NCBI GenBank assembly: GCA_002914805.1
Contig: JXTB01000014.1
Location: 1,149,214-1,213,213, forward strand
Reading direction: 5' to 3'
DNA: 64,000 nucleotides
Origin: Parasponia andersonii
Lineage: Eukaryota; Streptophyta; Magnoliopsida; Rosales; Cannabaceae
Program-made: the position numbers and the translations under genes
Notes under the pieces: generated by a model
The model's input: the letters and a program-made list of their open reading frames with translations, nothing else
Told to the model about the DNA's origin: nothing
The model's database searches: none
In this document: one piece after another, positions 13,773 to 26,549 of the stretch
Position numbering within the stretch: position 1 is the stretch's first letter
Layout: each line of letters opens with the position of its first letter

Positions 13773-16027
13773 TAAAGGACTTATAATTTTAATAATAATG
13801 AATATTTTTAAAAATTTTCTCTTTCTCACTTTTTATTAATTATTTGATTCAAAAAACAAATAAATGTTATTATTGACATTCATTTTCTATTGTTTTCTTC
13901 TTTTTTTGACCTGTTGTAAATAGAGATCTTTTATATCTTCCTTTCCCATAGAGAGTTTTATTTTTGTTTTCATTATATCTTTAAATAATTATTTCATTTG
14001 GAAAGATATAATTCTACCTAGATTTATATCTATGGTAGTTTTAGTCCACTCAAATCTTGATCTGTGATACTTTTAGATTTTTTTAATTGTTTTTTTTATC
14101 ATTTTAGTCCACCTAAATATAGATCTATGGTAATTTTGGGTGGATCGTATGTTTTTTTATCTTTTTAGTATAATTATTATCCAGATTTATATCATTTCTG
14201 ACTATAATATAGATAATTTCCATATAGCATTTTGTCATCTTCCGGAACATAACTAAACGGCACCCCTTGCTCGGTCAAAGTAATTTATTTTTCTTTGATC
14301 TGCTATCGACTCTTTGTATGTACATTTTAGTGGAGCCATCTTGTTTAGTTTGTTTGGCCGTCGATTAACCATTGTGGATTTATAGAATTCTAAGCGATAA
14401 ACAGTAACAATAGAGGTTGAGCGGAGGATCATAACAAGCCAATAGAAGTGAAGATCTCAACAATTATAATTCATAGGAATCTTTCTATTATTAATAAAAG
14501 CATTTTTCCTTCTTTAAAAAAAAAAAAACTTAAAGTAAAATTTTCCTTTCCTTTTACATAGCATAGCTTAAGTAAGCTATATATCCACACATATATACAA
14601 TTTCTTAATTTTGTTTTTTTCTTCTTTTTTTCCCCTTTTTAATAATTCCTTTTTTTTTTCTTCTTTTTCTTACCTTTCCTTTTTTTAATAATTTTTGTTT
14701 TTCTTTTTTATCGTCTCTTTTTTTTTGTTAGGTGATTGTTTTTTATTTTAATTTTTTATTTTATAATTTATGCGTTATTATTATTATACTTGCGACCGTA
14801 CTTTCACACTATTTCAAATATGTGTGAAGGAATAACATTTCGACTCTTTATTTTTGTATTGGTTAGTTATAAGCACAACTCTATATTAGTTGTATTTTTA
14901 TTTTTTATTTTTTAAAAAAAAAATAAAATTTAACTAATAATCTTTACTTATTATAAAAATAAATAAAAATAACTCATATAAACTCTTAAAGTTCTTCCGA
15001 CCTAATACCTACCTATCCAACCAACCTATCCAACCATCATTGAACTAATCCCACCAGGCGCTCTATATTAGCCGTATATTATTGTGCAGCGTCCAATGGG
15101 ATGGATGTGCTGCACACGCCGAACCCATCCATATAAATAGCATGCTAATCTTTTATTTTAATTAATTAGTTATGTTTTTGGGTAATAGCCTAAGGTAAAA
15201 GGTCAGTATATATAAAATGTGTCAATGTCCTGTGAAAAATTCCGTAAATTTCTAATGCATTACTCAATTGAATATACTGTTCTAGGCCATAATTATGCTG
15301 ATAAGTTTAATCCACTTTCCATTTGAACATAAATGTTATTAAGGTATATGGATCGGCTAAAATCCTCCAAACCCTGGGACGAAAGCCATAGTGGAGAGGT
15401 CATTTAACCAGACAATGTGATCCAGTGCAATTTACCAAAAGCAAAGTAGCTAACTAATTAACAACCAAAGAAAAATAATGGTTTCCTCGTTCTTCTTTTG
15501 AAACCATAACATTCCGAACTGTAACCAAAATATGCTCCAGTGCTATTTGTTATGATAAAATATAGCACACAAAATTAGCATATATATTAAAATTTGCAAT
15601 ATTGCCATTAGTATGTGGTAGAATTTACAATAATGTCATTATTATAGCATATGTGAAAATTTACAATACGGCCAAATTTCATACAAGTATACAATTTTAT
15701 TTTTTTTTTCTAATTGAACTCCTTTCTTAAAATTTATCCTTACTTAATTTTTATAAACTATAATTTCCATTCACTGCTTTATAGCCATCCTATGAGCTAA
15801 AACGGTGACAAACAACCGTCTAATTACTTAGTAAATTTAAATTATTTAAAAGTCATATTTAGATATTTGATGAATTTGATATTCATGTGATACAGGATCT
15901 CAAAATTGCCAAAATGTATGTTCTATGTTTTTCCATGATAAGAAGATGTCTCAACATGCACTAGTAATCCATTTTGTAACTAAATTAATTAAGAAGATAT
16001 ACAAATATCACTTATATTCTAAACTAA
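13773..16027. other. gene-free AT-rich DNA with T-rich tracts
   Basis: No gene is supported. Long T-rich runs lie at 14590-14760. Three diverged copies of an aatttacaataatgcca-like phrase occur at about 15592-15690. A locally GC-richer patch with tatataaatagc-like sequence at 15050-15140 could be a promoter scrap, but no ORF follows it. Confidence 0.5.
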
Positions 16028-16238
16028 ATAAAATATGAATAATGCTACATATCTCAATTTTTGTACCAAATTGTTTTTGCCAACACGTGCGACGTATAAA
16101 TTATCACTATCTAATTAATGTATTAAAACTTACCACAAATAAAATAAATATTATCACCAATTGAATGACGACAAATCACGTATTAGTATTAAAAATTTGA
16201 TACAAAAATTAATATCTCAAGCATTGTTCATAAAATAT
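16028..16238. mobile_element. MITE with 9-bp target duplication (Mutator-like)
   Basis: The element at 16037-16229 (193 bp) has terminal inverted repeats of about 36 bp. The left end reads gaataatgctacatatctc and the reverse complement of the right end reads gaacaatgcttgagatatt; both continue into aatttttgta(c/t)caaatt. It is flanked by a perfect 9-bp direct repeat, ataaaatat (16028-16036 and 16230-16238). A 9-bp duplication is the hallmark of Mutator-type transposition. There is no coding capacity, so it would have been mobilised in trans. Confidence 0.8.
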
Positions 16239-16386
16239 ATAGCACGGAGTAAATTTGGAATACAATTTATAATTAAAATTAACACTTCAAACAATTGCAA
16301 ATTCGGCTAGGTTATGCAACTAATAGCTGAAATATGGGAAAGGTCCATAAATACTAGCTTTTAAAATTATAATTCTATAAATATTT

Positions 16387-16426
16387 NNNNNNNNNNNNNN
16401 NNNNNNNNNNNNNNNNNNNNNNNNNN
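16387..16426. other. assembly gap (40 N)
   Basis: Forty Ns sit between an AT-rich stretch and a T-run, just left of a repeat tract. The true length of the missing sequence is unknown. Confidence 0.95.
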
Positions 16427-16539
16427 TTTTTTTGTCTGATATATGTAATATTTTTTAATAAAAATAATTCAAAATATTCTTTTAACAATAAGAAACACCT
16501 ACAATAATTTTCTTGGCATTCTCATATTAAAAGCAAAAC

Positions 16540-17770
16540 TACAATAATATTTTTCTAGTTACTATAGCTATCCTATTAGGTGACTGAGAGTATCCAAATA
16601 AGATACCTATAATAATTGGGATACTTATGCTAACACATTCTAATTTCTCAAATACCATAGGTATCTCGTAAAATATTTATAGTAAATTAAACAGATACTT
16701 AGATTAACATAAGTATATACTCTTGGTATCTCAAATAGATACTTAGTAATACAGTAGGATACATGACAACTTTTTTAAAATTTATTGAAAAATCTAGGTA
16801 ATATGGTAGGGCACCTATAATGTAACATATACAACTTTTTGTTTTTATTTTGTTTTTTCCTTTTTTTTTTTGTTTCTAATTTACTTAGGTACCACAAGTA
16901 TCCTTGTAAAATACCTATGAGATTTACAAGTGTCCTTGTAAGATACCTATCGTATATACAAAAATACTTTGGATAACTATTATGAATTTTGCAATAAAAA
17001 ACCTCTAACACTTTTGTCATTCCCATATCTTATGGTAACATAGTTTTTTTTTCCCCCTAAAAATCAATAGTAATACATAAAATAGATATGATTCAATTTT
17101 GTTCCCATTTAATTTTCTTATAAACTTAGGAAATATGGTAAGATACTTATTGTAATTTTTCTTTTTCTTTTTTTATCTATTTCGTTTATTTTCACATACT
17201 TTATGTATCATTGTGAAATATCACAAGGATCTCTATAGGTATCTAAGTGGGTGAATGATAGTATCACAATTGGAGATTATAGGTATCCAAATGTGTGATT
17301 GATGATATCACAATTGAATTCCAATTCTAAATAGGTGACTGTATCACAATTGAAGACTATCAATGACTAATACATAATAATTTGACTTTTTTTTCTCTAA
17401 AATTAATTTCTTATTTTATGGATGTGCTTATTTTAGATTTCAATAATAATAACAATTTTAATTACCTCATATTCTTGAAATAATTTTCTAACTTTTTGAG
17501 TGACCAGTACTAAGTGTATGATCACTAGTATCCAAACCGGTGAATAATGGTAACCGAGTGGTTGATGACCAATAATTTTGACAAATTTTACTCTAAATTA
17601 AATTTCTTATTTTACTAGTATGCTTATTTTTTAATTTCAAAGCTAAAATTTTAAATTTATCATACATTCTTTTGATAATTTTATAATTTTTTAAATGAGT
17701 AACTAATAGTATCCAAATAGAGATGGGGACTGACGATATCCAAAAAGATGAATGTCGGTATCCAAGTGAA
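16540..17770. repeat. diverged tandem-repeat tract rich in GATAC/GTATC words
   Basis: Phrases such as ggtatctcaaatagatac, gtatccaaat and gatacctat recur throughout. Two longer units can be lined up: about 17353-17540 and about 17563-17720 share the order tgac...tactctaaa-ttaatttcttatttta...atgcttatttt...ttcaa...cat-attctt--gataatttt...gagt-a-c...agtatccaaa, at an offset of about 210 bp. The copies are well diverged, so the tract is old. Confidence 0.6.
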
Positions 17771-18688
17771 TTACCGTTGGTAAACTAAAATAGTCTATAT
17801 AGGACCCACAATAGCTTGATAGGTCGATAGCTTGGATAAATACTCAAAGTAACATAAATTTAATTTATATTCGTAATTCAAATTCTAAATGTAAAATTGG
17901 ATACTCTTTGTCTCTAACTAAAAGTTAATACAAAAATTTAGGATTATAAAAAAACAAGAGCACAATAACAAAAATATATACTCACAACCACTACATTTTG
18001 CACTTTATTTAAAATTTATGGGTCAAACTATTATTTTAAAAAGAAAAGACAAAAGAATATTTATATCCCTAAAAAATTTAAACACAAAGAAAAGAAACAC
18101 AAATACCTACCATTGAAAATACAAAAGAGGAAAAAAGAACAATCAGAAAATATAATAAAATAGTTGAATAGATCTCGTTGGGTCGTGCAATACTATTCGA
18201 GTACCATGCACTCATCGTTTGCTTTTAATTTTTTATTTTTAAAACCTGACATGGATCAGGCTGCGTAGAGAGCGTTAGAAGCCCGTATAAAAACAATAAA
18301 CTTGGCATGTATCCATATTTTTCAAATATTAACGGCCCGTACACGTTATTGTTACAACAAAATCACATAAAAGTCGTATAATATATAATTTCTTCTTTAA
18401 AATATATATAGTTCATATTTTACGGATAAAATATATGTTGAATAAAATTTACATGTAAAATATGGACTACTTGTATTTTACAGATGAAATATTCATCTAT
18501 GTTGAATAAAATTTACACGTCAAATGGACCACTTGTATTTTGAGTATGAATTGTGACATAAAAACGAATATTTTTTAAAGAAAAATATAAAATGAGTATT
18601 TATGAAATAAGTTTTAAAAAACAGATAATAGCCATCAATTTCTCCCGAAATATTGCCAAACGGCTCATATGGAAAAAGCAATCTCAAA
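17771..18688. other. gene-free AT-rich DNA
   Basis: No supported gene is seen. A phrase around atgttgaataaaatttaca(c/t)gt...ggac(t)acttgtatttta is repeated near 18433-18540. Confidence 0.5.
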
Positions 18689-18746
18689 TGGGCCTTTGTC
18701 TTCAGTATAGATGGCCCAGATATCGTTTGGGCCGATTGGGGGCCCA
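18689..18746. promoter_or_regulatory. cluster of TGGGCC/GGCCCA (site II-type) words
   Basis: Four copies lie within 58 bp: TGGGCC at 18689-18694, GGCCCA at 18713-18718, TGGGCC at 18728-18733 and GGCCCA at 18741-18746. Such clusters are typical of plant housekeeping and ribosomal-protein promoters (TCP-factor sites). Here they lie 3' of the minus-strand DUF3339 gene, and no recognisable gene starts nearby on either strand. It could be a promoter remnant or the promoter of an unrecognised non-coding transcript. Confidence 0.4.
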
Positions 18747-19150
18747 ATGTGGAAGTGGATAGAATCAACGGCCCTAAAGTATTACAGGCGGGGGTAAGAT
18801 GCCAGCTGGCCACGGAGCCAGTAAAGCGCAACCAAGTAAAACAATCAATTTTCCCAGCTAAAAGCAAACTAATCAATTCAATAATAAAAAATTAATAATA
18901 ACGAAAAATAAAATAAAAAATAAAAAGCAAAATCCCACTTTCCTCGATTGATCTTGAGTCTTGATCAGTTAAAGTGTTCAAACCAAAACTTAATTTCAGA
19001 ACATTAAAATAAAATAAAAATGAGATTATACATAAAAGTTAAAAAGAGAACAAGTGAAATCTTACACTTTTAAGATTTTTAAAAAAAAAAAAAAAAAGAA
19101 ATACAGAGAAAGAAAGAGTTGCAAATATTATAAACCTAATTAACGAGTCT

Positions 19151-19360
19151 TTAGCCAGTGTAGATGTGAACGTCAATGGCGATGAGGAAGATAGTGATGA
19201 GGCCGAAGAAGATAATGGCGTGGACGAATATGGAAGCGCCACTTGTCTGCATGTTGCCAAACTCGACCACTCTGCCTCTGGCTGGAATCTGAAACAACAG
19301 ACCTGGGCTCAACAGCACGAACAGCACCACCGCTATGATCACTGGACCCCAATCCGCCAT
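19151..19360 (-). CDS. DUF3339 family small membrane protein (copy 1)
   Basis: A single-exon 69-aa protein, the usual length for this plant family (Pfam DUF3339). It opens MADWGPVIIAVVLFVLLSPG, the family's signature start, followed by LLFQIP, then VVEFGNMQTSG, and a second hydrophobic segment (IFVHAIIFFGLITIFLIAI) ending HIYTG. Two membrane segments at about residues 6-24 and 44-63 suggest a small membrane protein. The family is abundant in land plants and its biochemical role is not established. It is about 61% identical (42 of 69, ungapped) to the copy at 28647-28856 on the same strand, so the two are likely old duplicates. The start is the first ATG and matches the family N-terminus. Confidence 0.9.
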   Translation of the reverse strand: MADWGPVIIAVVLFVLLSPGLLFQIPARGRVVEFGNMQTSGASIFVHAIIFFGLITIFLIAIDVHIYTG

Positions 19361-20090
19361 TGATGAGCAAGCGAGAGAGATCGATCACGAAGCTTGGAAT
19401 TGTATCTGAAATTGTAAGGGAAGTTCCGAGAAGGTAAGCGGTTCAATTCAACTCAACTCAACTCAACTCAACTCAGGGAGGGAGAGATTTGAGAGATGGG
19501 GGGACACAAGTGGACAAAATGCATTAATATCGATGCTTCTCGTGACAGGTGAAGCGTAGTGCGAGGGTACACGTGTCAACGTCATGTGTGGTTCACGTTG
19601 GACGGCTGTGATCTTCTTGAGATGTGACGACAAGATGGCCCGTGGCCGAGAAAATGGAAGTACTACACCATTTTATTTTTTTATTTTTAAAGGAAGAGGA
19701 AGTAGAAACTGAAACATGTGCTCACAGATAAGTGACGTGGATTGGTCACTTTCAGTTTAGGTCCATTGGAGACTTTAGTTCTGGACTCAATGCTCATGGG
19801 CCTTTACAATAGAGGAGGCCCAAACTTTTGATTCTCATGTCGTGTATACAATTTGAGGTTTAAGATTTTTCTTTTTCCTTTCTTTGTCGGAAAAAAAAAC
19901 CGTAGTAGTTCATGTTATGTAAACGTTTCTTACAAGTCTTCAAAGGAGAACAAATTTGAAATTTTTAAGCAATATTTGCAAAGTAGAAGAATTACGTGAT
20001 TTGTGATGGACAACGAAGATATTACTACGCATAAGAGAGAGAATTACGTAATCAGTGTCTTTGATTAGGACCACGATGTGGCCACCATTA
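19361..20090 (-). promoter_or_regulatory. upstream region of DUF3339 copy 1
   Basis: This lies 5' of the minus-strand gene. A pentanucleotide (ACTCA)n run at about 19450-19475 probably lies in the leader. A G-box core CACGTG is at 19570-19575 with further ACGT words to 19600, which suggests bZIP/bHLH binding. TGGGCC and GGCCCA words occur at about 19798-19823. The placement is sequence-based; no transcript start was determined. Confidence 0.45.
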
Positions 20091-20268
20091 CGTCGATGTA
20101 TGATGTCGTTTCTGCCATTTTATGTTTACTTTTTAACGTATTATACGCTCCAAGTTTGTCTCATTTATTAAGGTTTCTTGTCGTTTATAGGTTCATATAG
20201 TATTTCAACTGTCTTGTCAATTTTAGGTGACGTCTTTTTTTCTTTTATCTCGTTATTTTTTATAATTT
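20091..20268. repeat. GTCGTTT-containing tract, left part
   Basis: Contains GTCGTTT at about 20106 and 20178, plus related GACGTC and CGTTA words. It directly abuts the left LTR of the copia element, and the same word type resumes directly after the right LTR at 27083. The element therefore appears to have inserted into an existing tract. Confidence 0.5.
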
Positions 20269-20797
20269 TATTGGAATATTTTGTATAAACTAGTATATTC
20301 AGTGGTAACTTATTATATCTTAATTAGAGTATATTAAGGACAACTATGTTTGAATGTATGATTGATTCTGCATAGTATTACTAATTGGGTCATAATGGGA
20401 TGGACCACACATTTTAATATGTATGAGGTCTATGGTTTCACACTCTTTGGACACCTTAGCCAGCCCATGAGATCAAGGATATGAGGTGCCACACATGTAA
20501 CAAAGCCCACCAGCTCATTCATTGATAAAACCGGTCATTGACCAGTTTGTGGGAGAACGAGGAGTGTTCATTTGTGGTGATTTTCAACTGAGATCTTGAG
20601 AGGGCCAAGGAGTACTGAACACCATCAATCCTCTTCTTCTTCATCATCATTTTCGCAACTTACAAGAGCACAGAAGGAGGAAAATGGTCGGTTAAGTCCC
20701 CAGGCTATCATCAGAGGTAATGTCTAGTTTATGGGTTAATATGCTTTGAGTTTAAATGGATTGTTGTTAGTTTTTTTTTGTAGATTTCAATTCAACA
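20269..20797 (+). repeat. left LTR of the 20.3-27.1 kb copia element
   Basis: Begins ttggaatattttgta after two bases and ends ttcaaca. It is alignable end to end with 26550-27082. Confidence 0.85.
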
Positions 20798-21319
20798 ATT
20801 AGTATCAGAGTAAGTCCATTTAACTTAAAATTATTATCTTGCTTGGTTTTAATTTTTTTTTGGAATTTTTTTTTCGGATTTTTCGTATATATATATATAC
20901 CCGATACTTCCAGAAATTGTTTTTGGTACAAACAACCATATTGTTTTTACTATGAATGACAAATATGTATTATGAGCATCATATTTGTGGTGTTTGTACT
21001 TGTTTTGGTCACTTTGTTTTCGGTTTTCTTAAACTGTTAAGAGCTTGAAAAAGGCCAAATTTTGTTGATTTTTTTTGCACTTCTTTGGAGCCATTTTTCA
21101 CCAAATAAATGTTATAAACCCAATAGAAATAAAATAACCCAACAAAAACATCAAAAACGGAGTACCGAAGGCCAAGATATGGCCAGATAGGGTCACGCGA
21201 GTTCGAACTAGGTCGGACGAACCCGGCTGAAGGTCAGGGATGACTCTGTACAACATGTCATTTGGTCTCTGTCAAGCATAAAAATGACACATTGTTTGGC
21301 CAAAGGAAGAGCTGCTACC

Positions 21320-21600
21320 ACTGTAATAAAATGACAACAGAGAGGAAAACGACGTGTCGTTTATAGTGATACTCAGTGGTTGTCATTGTACGGAAACAAC
21401 TTGTCATTTTGATTCACAAGAAAAACGACATGTCGGTTGTGAATCAAAATGACATGTCGTTTATAGTCATTCTTCAACAGTCGTTTGTGAATCAAAATAA
21501 CATGTCGTTTATAGTCATTCTTCAACTATTGTTTCGGAAAAACAACACATTGTTTGTTTGGCCTATGGGCTAAAATGACATGTCGTTATTTTGTGCCCAG
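21320..21600. repeat. palindromic ACGACATGTCGT-type repeats in the copia leader
   Basis: The words acgacgtgtcgttt, acgacatgtcggtt and gacatgtcgttt recur at about 21350-21590. A unit of about 47 bp (gtcgtttgtgaatcaaaatgacatgtcg...cattcttcaac) is present twice in tandem at about 21430-21525. Each core is a near-perfect palindrome. Confidence 0.7.
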
Positions 21601-21837
21601 ATTTTCTATAAAAAAAAAAAAAAAACTCTTTTTTGGCATGTGGGGGCACATGCATAATTATTTTTGTTCGTAGTTTTCAAAATTTTGCTCCATTTTTCAT
21701 TTCCTAATTATTTGTGTTATTATTTGTTAATTTTGGCTATGATAAAATATTTTATTAAATTATCACACATATTTTTCATATTTTTTTAAATAATAAATCT
21801 CATAATTTTGAATTAAACTAATTTCTGGGCATGCTCG

Positions 21838-22062
21838 TATGCATATTTAGGCCACTTTAGACTATGTTTAGTTATAAGTTAATATATTTAATTTAACTTT
21901 GCACGTAGATATATGTATATTTTGATATTTTTATGTCACTCATAATTGTATGCATATTTTGACCTTGAACTATGTTTAGTTGTATCTTAATATTAGTAAT
22001 TTAATATTACACATGGTTATATGCATATTTTCATAATTATGCCACTTTTGATTATACTCATA
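21838..22062. repeat. tandem duplication of about 110 bp in the copia leader
   Basis: Two diverged units at about 21838-21948 and 21949-22060 share gtatgcatattt, actatgtttagttgta, aatttaa and tatgtatatttt-like words in the same order. Confidence 0.6.
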
Positions 22063-25000
22063 TTTTTTAGATGATTTTATGCATTAAATTTCTTTTTTTC
22101 TTTTTGAAAATTTTCATATTATGTGACATAATTAATTATGAGATTGTGATAATCTTGAGAGCTTATGTACTTGCTTATCGTGAGTCTAAACATATCAAAT
22201 TGTCGAACATGATTGCATCAATTATATTCTCACTTTTTGCCAATTTTGAGTATAATTTTTTATTCCATATTTTATTGTCATATGTCGTATTTTATTATTG
22301 GAAAATTCGTTATAAATGACAAATAAATTTTGACATATTATATAGATAATTTATGAATTATTGCTTATTTTTGTATATTTTTCATGATTATTATTACTTG
22401 ATAATATAAATGCATGATTGGCCTTGTTTAAATTTTGTGAGATTTTGACCGATTCTGAATGTTTCTATACTTGCGTATTGTGAGTTGAGCACGTCAGATT
22501 ATTGATAAAAAAATTGTGATTATTGTTGTTTATTCTCTCTTGTTTGATTACAATTAATATTAAGATCTATACGTACAATTAAGTTTTTATGTCGATAATT
22601 TTTATTGTTTCGGTATAATACTTAGATTAGTGAAGGAAATACATTGAATGTCATGAACCGCACAATCTTTATTATCCCGTCGATAATGGATTGATATATT
22701 TGGTTGTGGCATTTGGTACATTGTCCTTACTTACGTATGAGTCCTTATTTTACTCAAAGGATTCTAGCACACAATGATCGTGTATTGGATCATTAGGAAA
22801 ACTGAGAGGAAGAGCATATAGCATGATCTTAGTTTTACATGCATATTATTGATATTGCTCTTAGTTATTTCTCTAACTTTGTACAATCCTTGTATCTCTG
22901 TCATTTTGACACTAAATGAGACTATCATATTTAGTGTCATAGATCTCGCACCGAGTATGATAAAGTAAATAAACTAGACCTTGTGATTTGGTACAACTCC
23001 TAAATCCATTATTTATAGTCTGTTGATGCCATAAAACTCCATAATGAGTAAGAGTATTTAAAGAGGTATTCTTTAAGGTTAATAAGGTATGTATGGAATA
23101 ATTGTTTTGTGACAGCTTTTAAGGATAGCTAAGGATTTTTCTTGAAATGTTTGGTGAGAAATTTGGATGTCTTTATATACAATGATGAGTATAGACTTTT
23201 AAGTATTTTGAATTCCATATTTTGTGATGGTGTTAGTGAAATTAAAGATCATTTTGGTAAAGTATTTTTCTAGTTATTATGGCTCATAAGAATTGGTATA
23301 GATTATTGAGAGTACTCCTCCTTCTCTAGTTTGTTTCGATTACATCAAGTCATGATGCTTACAAAGAAAAATTGATTAGAGATAAGATTTGATTGCTTTG
23401 AGAAGTAATCGAAGTAGTTAAGTTAACAATAATGATTGTTGGAGAAGAAGATGATACTAACTGGTCTTGGAATAAGATTTGCACTTAATGGTAAATATTA
23501 TTTTAAAGTTGATACTTTGGAGATAGTCAGACTATGACTAGGCTTTTGATATTTTGGGGGGGTTATATGTACTTGTCTACATTATTTTCGATTGAGAGCA
23601 ACTTGTTTTTAATATCTTTTTCGGATGATTAGGATCTACTTTTCTTTGGAATTGAAAAGTTAATTATACCATTAATGATCCTAAATGTCTTAGAGACAAA
23701 AATCTTATATATTGTAGTATAAGAATTAGATTATGATTATAGATTTTCAAGTTGAGAGATCTGTAATAAGATTCATATGGTGTATTACAAGTTTCTCATT
23801 CAAAATTATTGTACACATGTTTGTTACTTCAATGATTAGTAAACTATCATGGTTATAAGAGTAAGATTAATCCATACCAAGATTTTCGGATTATTGATTC
23901 CTCAGATTATAAGAGGTTTTAGATGACCATGGGTCTTTATGGAAAACTACTCTTGTTATGGTCACATTGAGCATATTACTCTAAAGGTATAACTCATAGA
24001 AAATGAATTAAAGCAATCAAGTTTGACTATGATGGTTAATATGAGAGATACAATAAGACAGAATATAGTCTAAACTTTTTGCAAAATATTTCCAAGAATG
24101 AGATATTGATAGCTATTATGGATAATAATTAGATCTCTTGATTACTATAATGTTGCAAAAAGGGTATAAATCATATGTTTCTTGATATTGTATAATATCT
24201 TTTGAGAATTGATTTATGATAATTCATACATGATTAGAGAATTCTGATTTTGATTATCTGTCTCATACCACCATAATGATTGAGTCAGATAAAGCTATCA
24301 GTTTTATTGATGTTTCTGGTACAAGTCAGTGGCAATGAAAGATTTTATTTGATGAGAAATATTTTGTGTTATTATTTCCATATTGTTGTTTTTGCTGCAT
24401 TGTTGGCGACTAGAAACGTATAGACACTTGTGTTACTTCCATTGATTTGGTGATATTTAATACCTCCATATGTGAATGAAGAGATATGTATCTTTAGAAG
24501 AGATCTTAGTGATTTGATATACTTGCAATATTTGGAGACTTTATAGTGTATTGACAAAAACACGAGTTTGACATTAATTATACCTCTAATATGATAATAT
24601 GCCAGTGAGCCATTAATAGTTTTTAGTTTTTATTGCGAATGACACTTGAATAATGAGATGAATTCCAAGTTGTTTGAAAATATGGGGCTTGGTTGATTTA
24701 GATAATGGTTTCTTTTACCTATTGAATAGATGTAAATGTCTAAGATCAAGCGCAATTATGAGGTTTGCGTGGAAAGTATAAGCAAGATTTCTGGCAAAAG
24801 GTTTTAGTAAATGAGAAGATTTGTTCGTGGAGATGTTTTCTCATTAGTCTTAACTAAAGATACTTTATTGGTTTTGTGGTAGTTATTACTATGCTGACTT
24901 AGAATGTCATTAAGTGGAAGTAAAAACTACTTTTTGAATGAAGTTTGAGTATTTATATGGCTACAGTGACTGGTTTTAAGATTATTGGTAATGAACACCT

Positions 25001-26549
25001 AATTTATTATATGCATATTTTTGGTTATGAATTGAAATTGACATCAATATAGTGGTATTGTAAATTTGATGAGATTGTCACCATTAGTATATTTTTAGAG
25101 AATGTTGTTGATCAATATCTATATGTAAAGGTCAGTGGAAGTAAATATATATTCATGATTTTATATGTTATAGATAATAAAGATTCTAACCTAATATATG
25201 AGACAAATAATTATTGATTAGCCATATAAATATGAAAATTCTTAGAAGAGCCTTATGGTTCAAGATATGTAGGTTCTTCACATAGTTTTAATGACATTTT
25301 GATTTGTCTCAAAGAATCTACATTGATCAAGCTCTTTACAGAGATCTAGTTTCGGATACTATTATTCTTGCTAGAAAGCACTAATTTTGAAATGTGACAA
25401 TTATGAAAGGCCAAAAGTCCATTAGTTATTTTGAGAAAAATCATGTATGATTCCTTACGCGTTTCCAGTTAGCAGCCTGGTATGTGTGATATATATATAT
25501 ATATATACATACACACTCAAGTACGAACATGCCATGACGTTGTATTTATTTTGGACATGTTGGTTAGGTACTTGAGTGATCTTTATTTTTGGTACCCAAG
25601 ATCTTATCTTGTGATTTATTCATTAGCAGACTAACATTCGTGACATAGTTAGATTTTGTAACGCCAAGATTGCAGGCTACATAGATGATAAAAGTCTATC
25701 TATATGTACATTATGATGATGGTACGAGGAGTTGTTATGTGATTTTGTGCTAATTGAATACTTATAGCTATATTGTTTTGGAATTTAGTGTCAATTAGAT
25801 ATTTACAGCTACCCCGCCTATCGAGGCAGAATTTTTTGTGGCGTGTTATGAGGCAACTAGTTATGAAATTTAACTTGGGATTTTTGTTTCAGTATTCAGA
25901 GTAGTTCACTCTGTTTTTTAAGTTGCTAAAACTTTATGATTTCGCAGCTCTATCTTTCTCTTAGAATTTGAGGAGTATTGTTAGCTCCAATTTTATTAAT
26001 ATACATTTTCTATTTGTTTAAGAGAAAGTTGTAGCACCCTTATTTTTGTTGAGAACATGCATATAGATAACATGTTGGCAAATTCACTAACAAAAGGCTG
26101 ACCCTGTGTGTTTTGAGAACACGTATCCTATAAAATATTGTTAATATTCTTAGTTGTATTGAACTAGTGGGAGTTTATCGCCATCTATGTATGATAAATA
26201 TGTTATTAATTAATATAGATTGTTTATGTTTTATGTAATACATAAATATTTTTGGATCCTAGTCACCTTTTATGATGTGTGCACATACGATTATTTGATG
26301 AGTGACATGTTGATTAAAGACATTCAGATTTAGTTTTAGTATGTGTAATGTTAGTGGATCTATGTATAAGAGTTATCGCCATGCTTTGTGAATTTCTAGT
26401 ACCTGATTATGTATGATACTTATTTCCTATCAATTCAGTATTATATATGATTAGTTTTTAGCTATCTTTATTTGTAAGAGATTTTTGTATTTTTGACATA
26501 TTATGGTTAAGTGAGTATTTTGTATGATTATACTGTTCAAGTGAGAGAA

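Noticed and set aside
18520-18895. Overlapping ORFs of 118 and 80 codons on opposite strands
   Set aside because: Neither matches a family I know; the open frames result from the locally GC-richer promoter-like patch.
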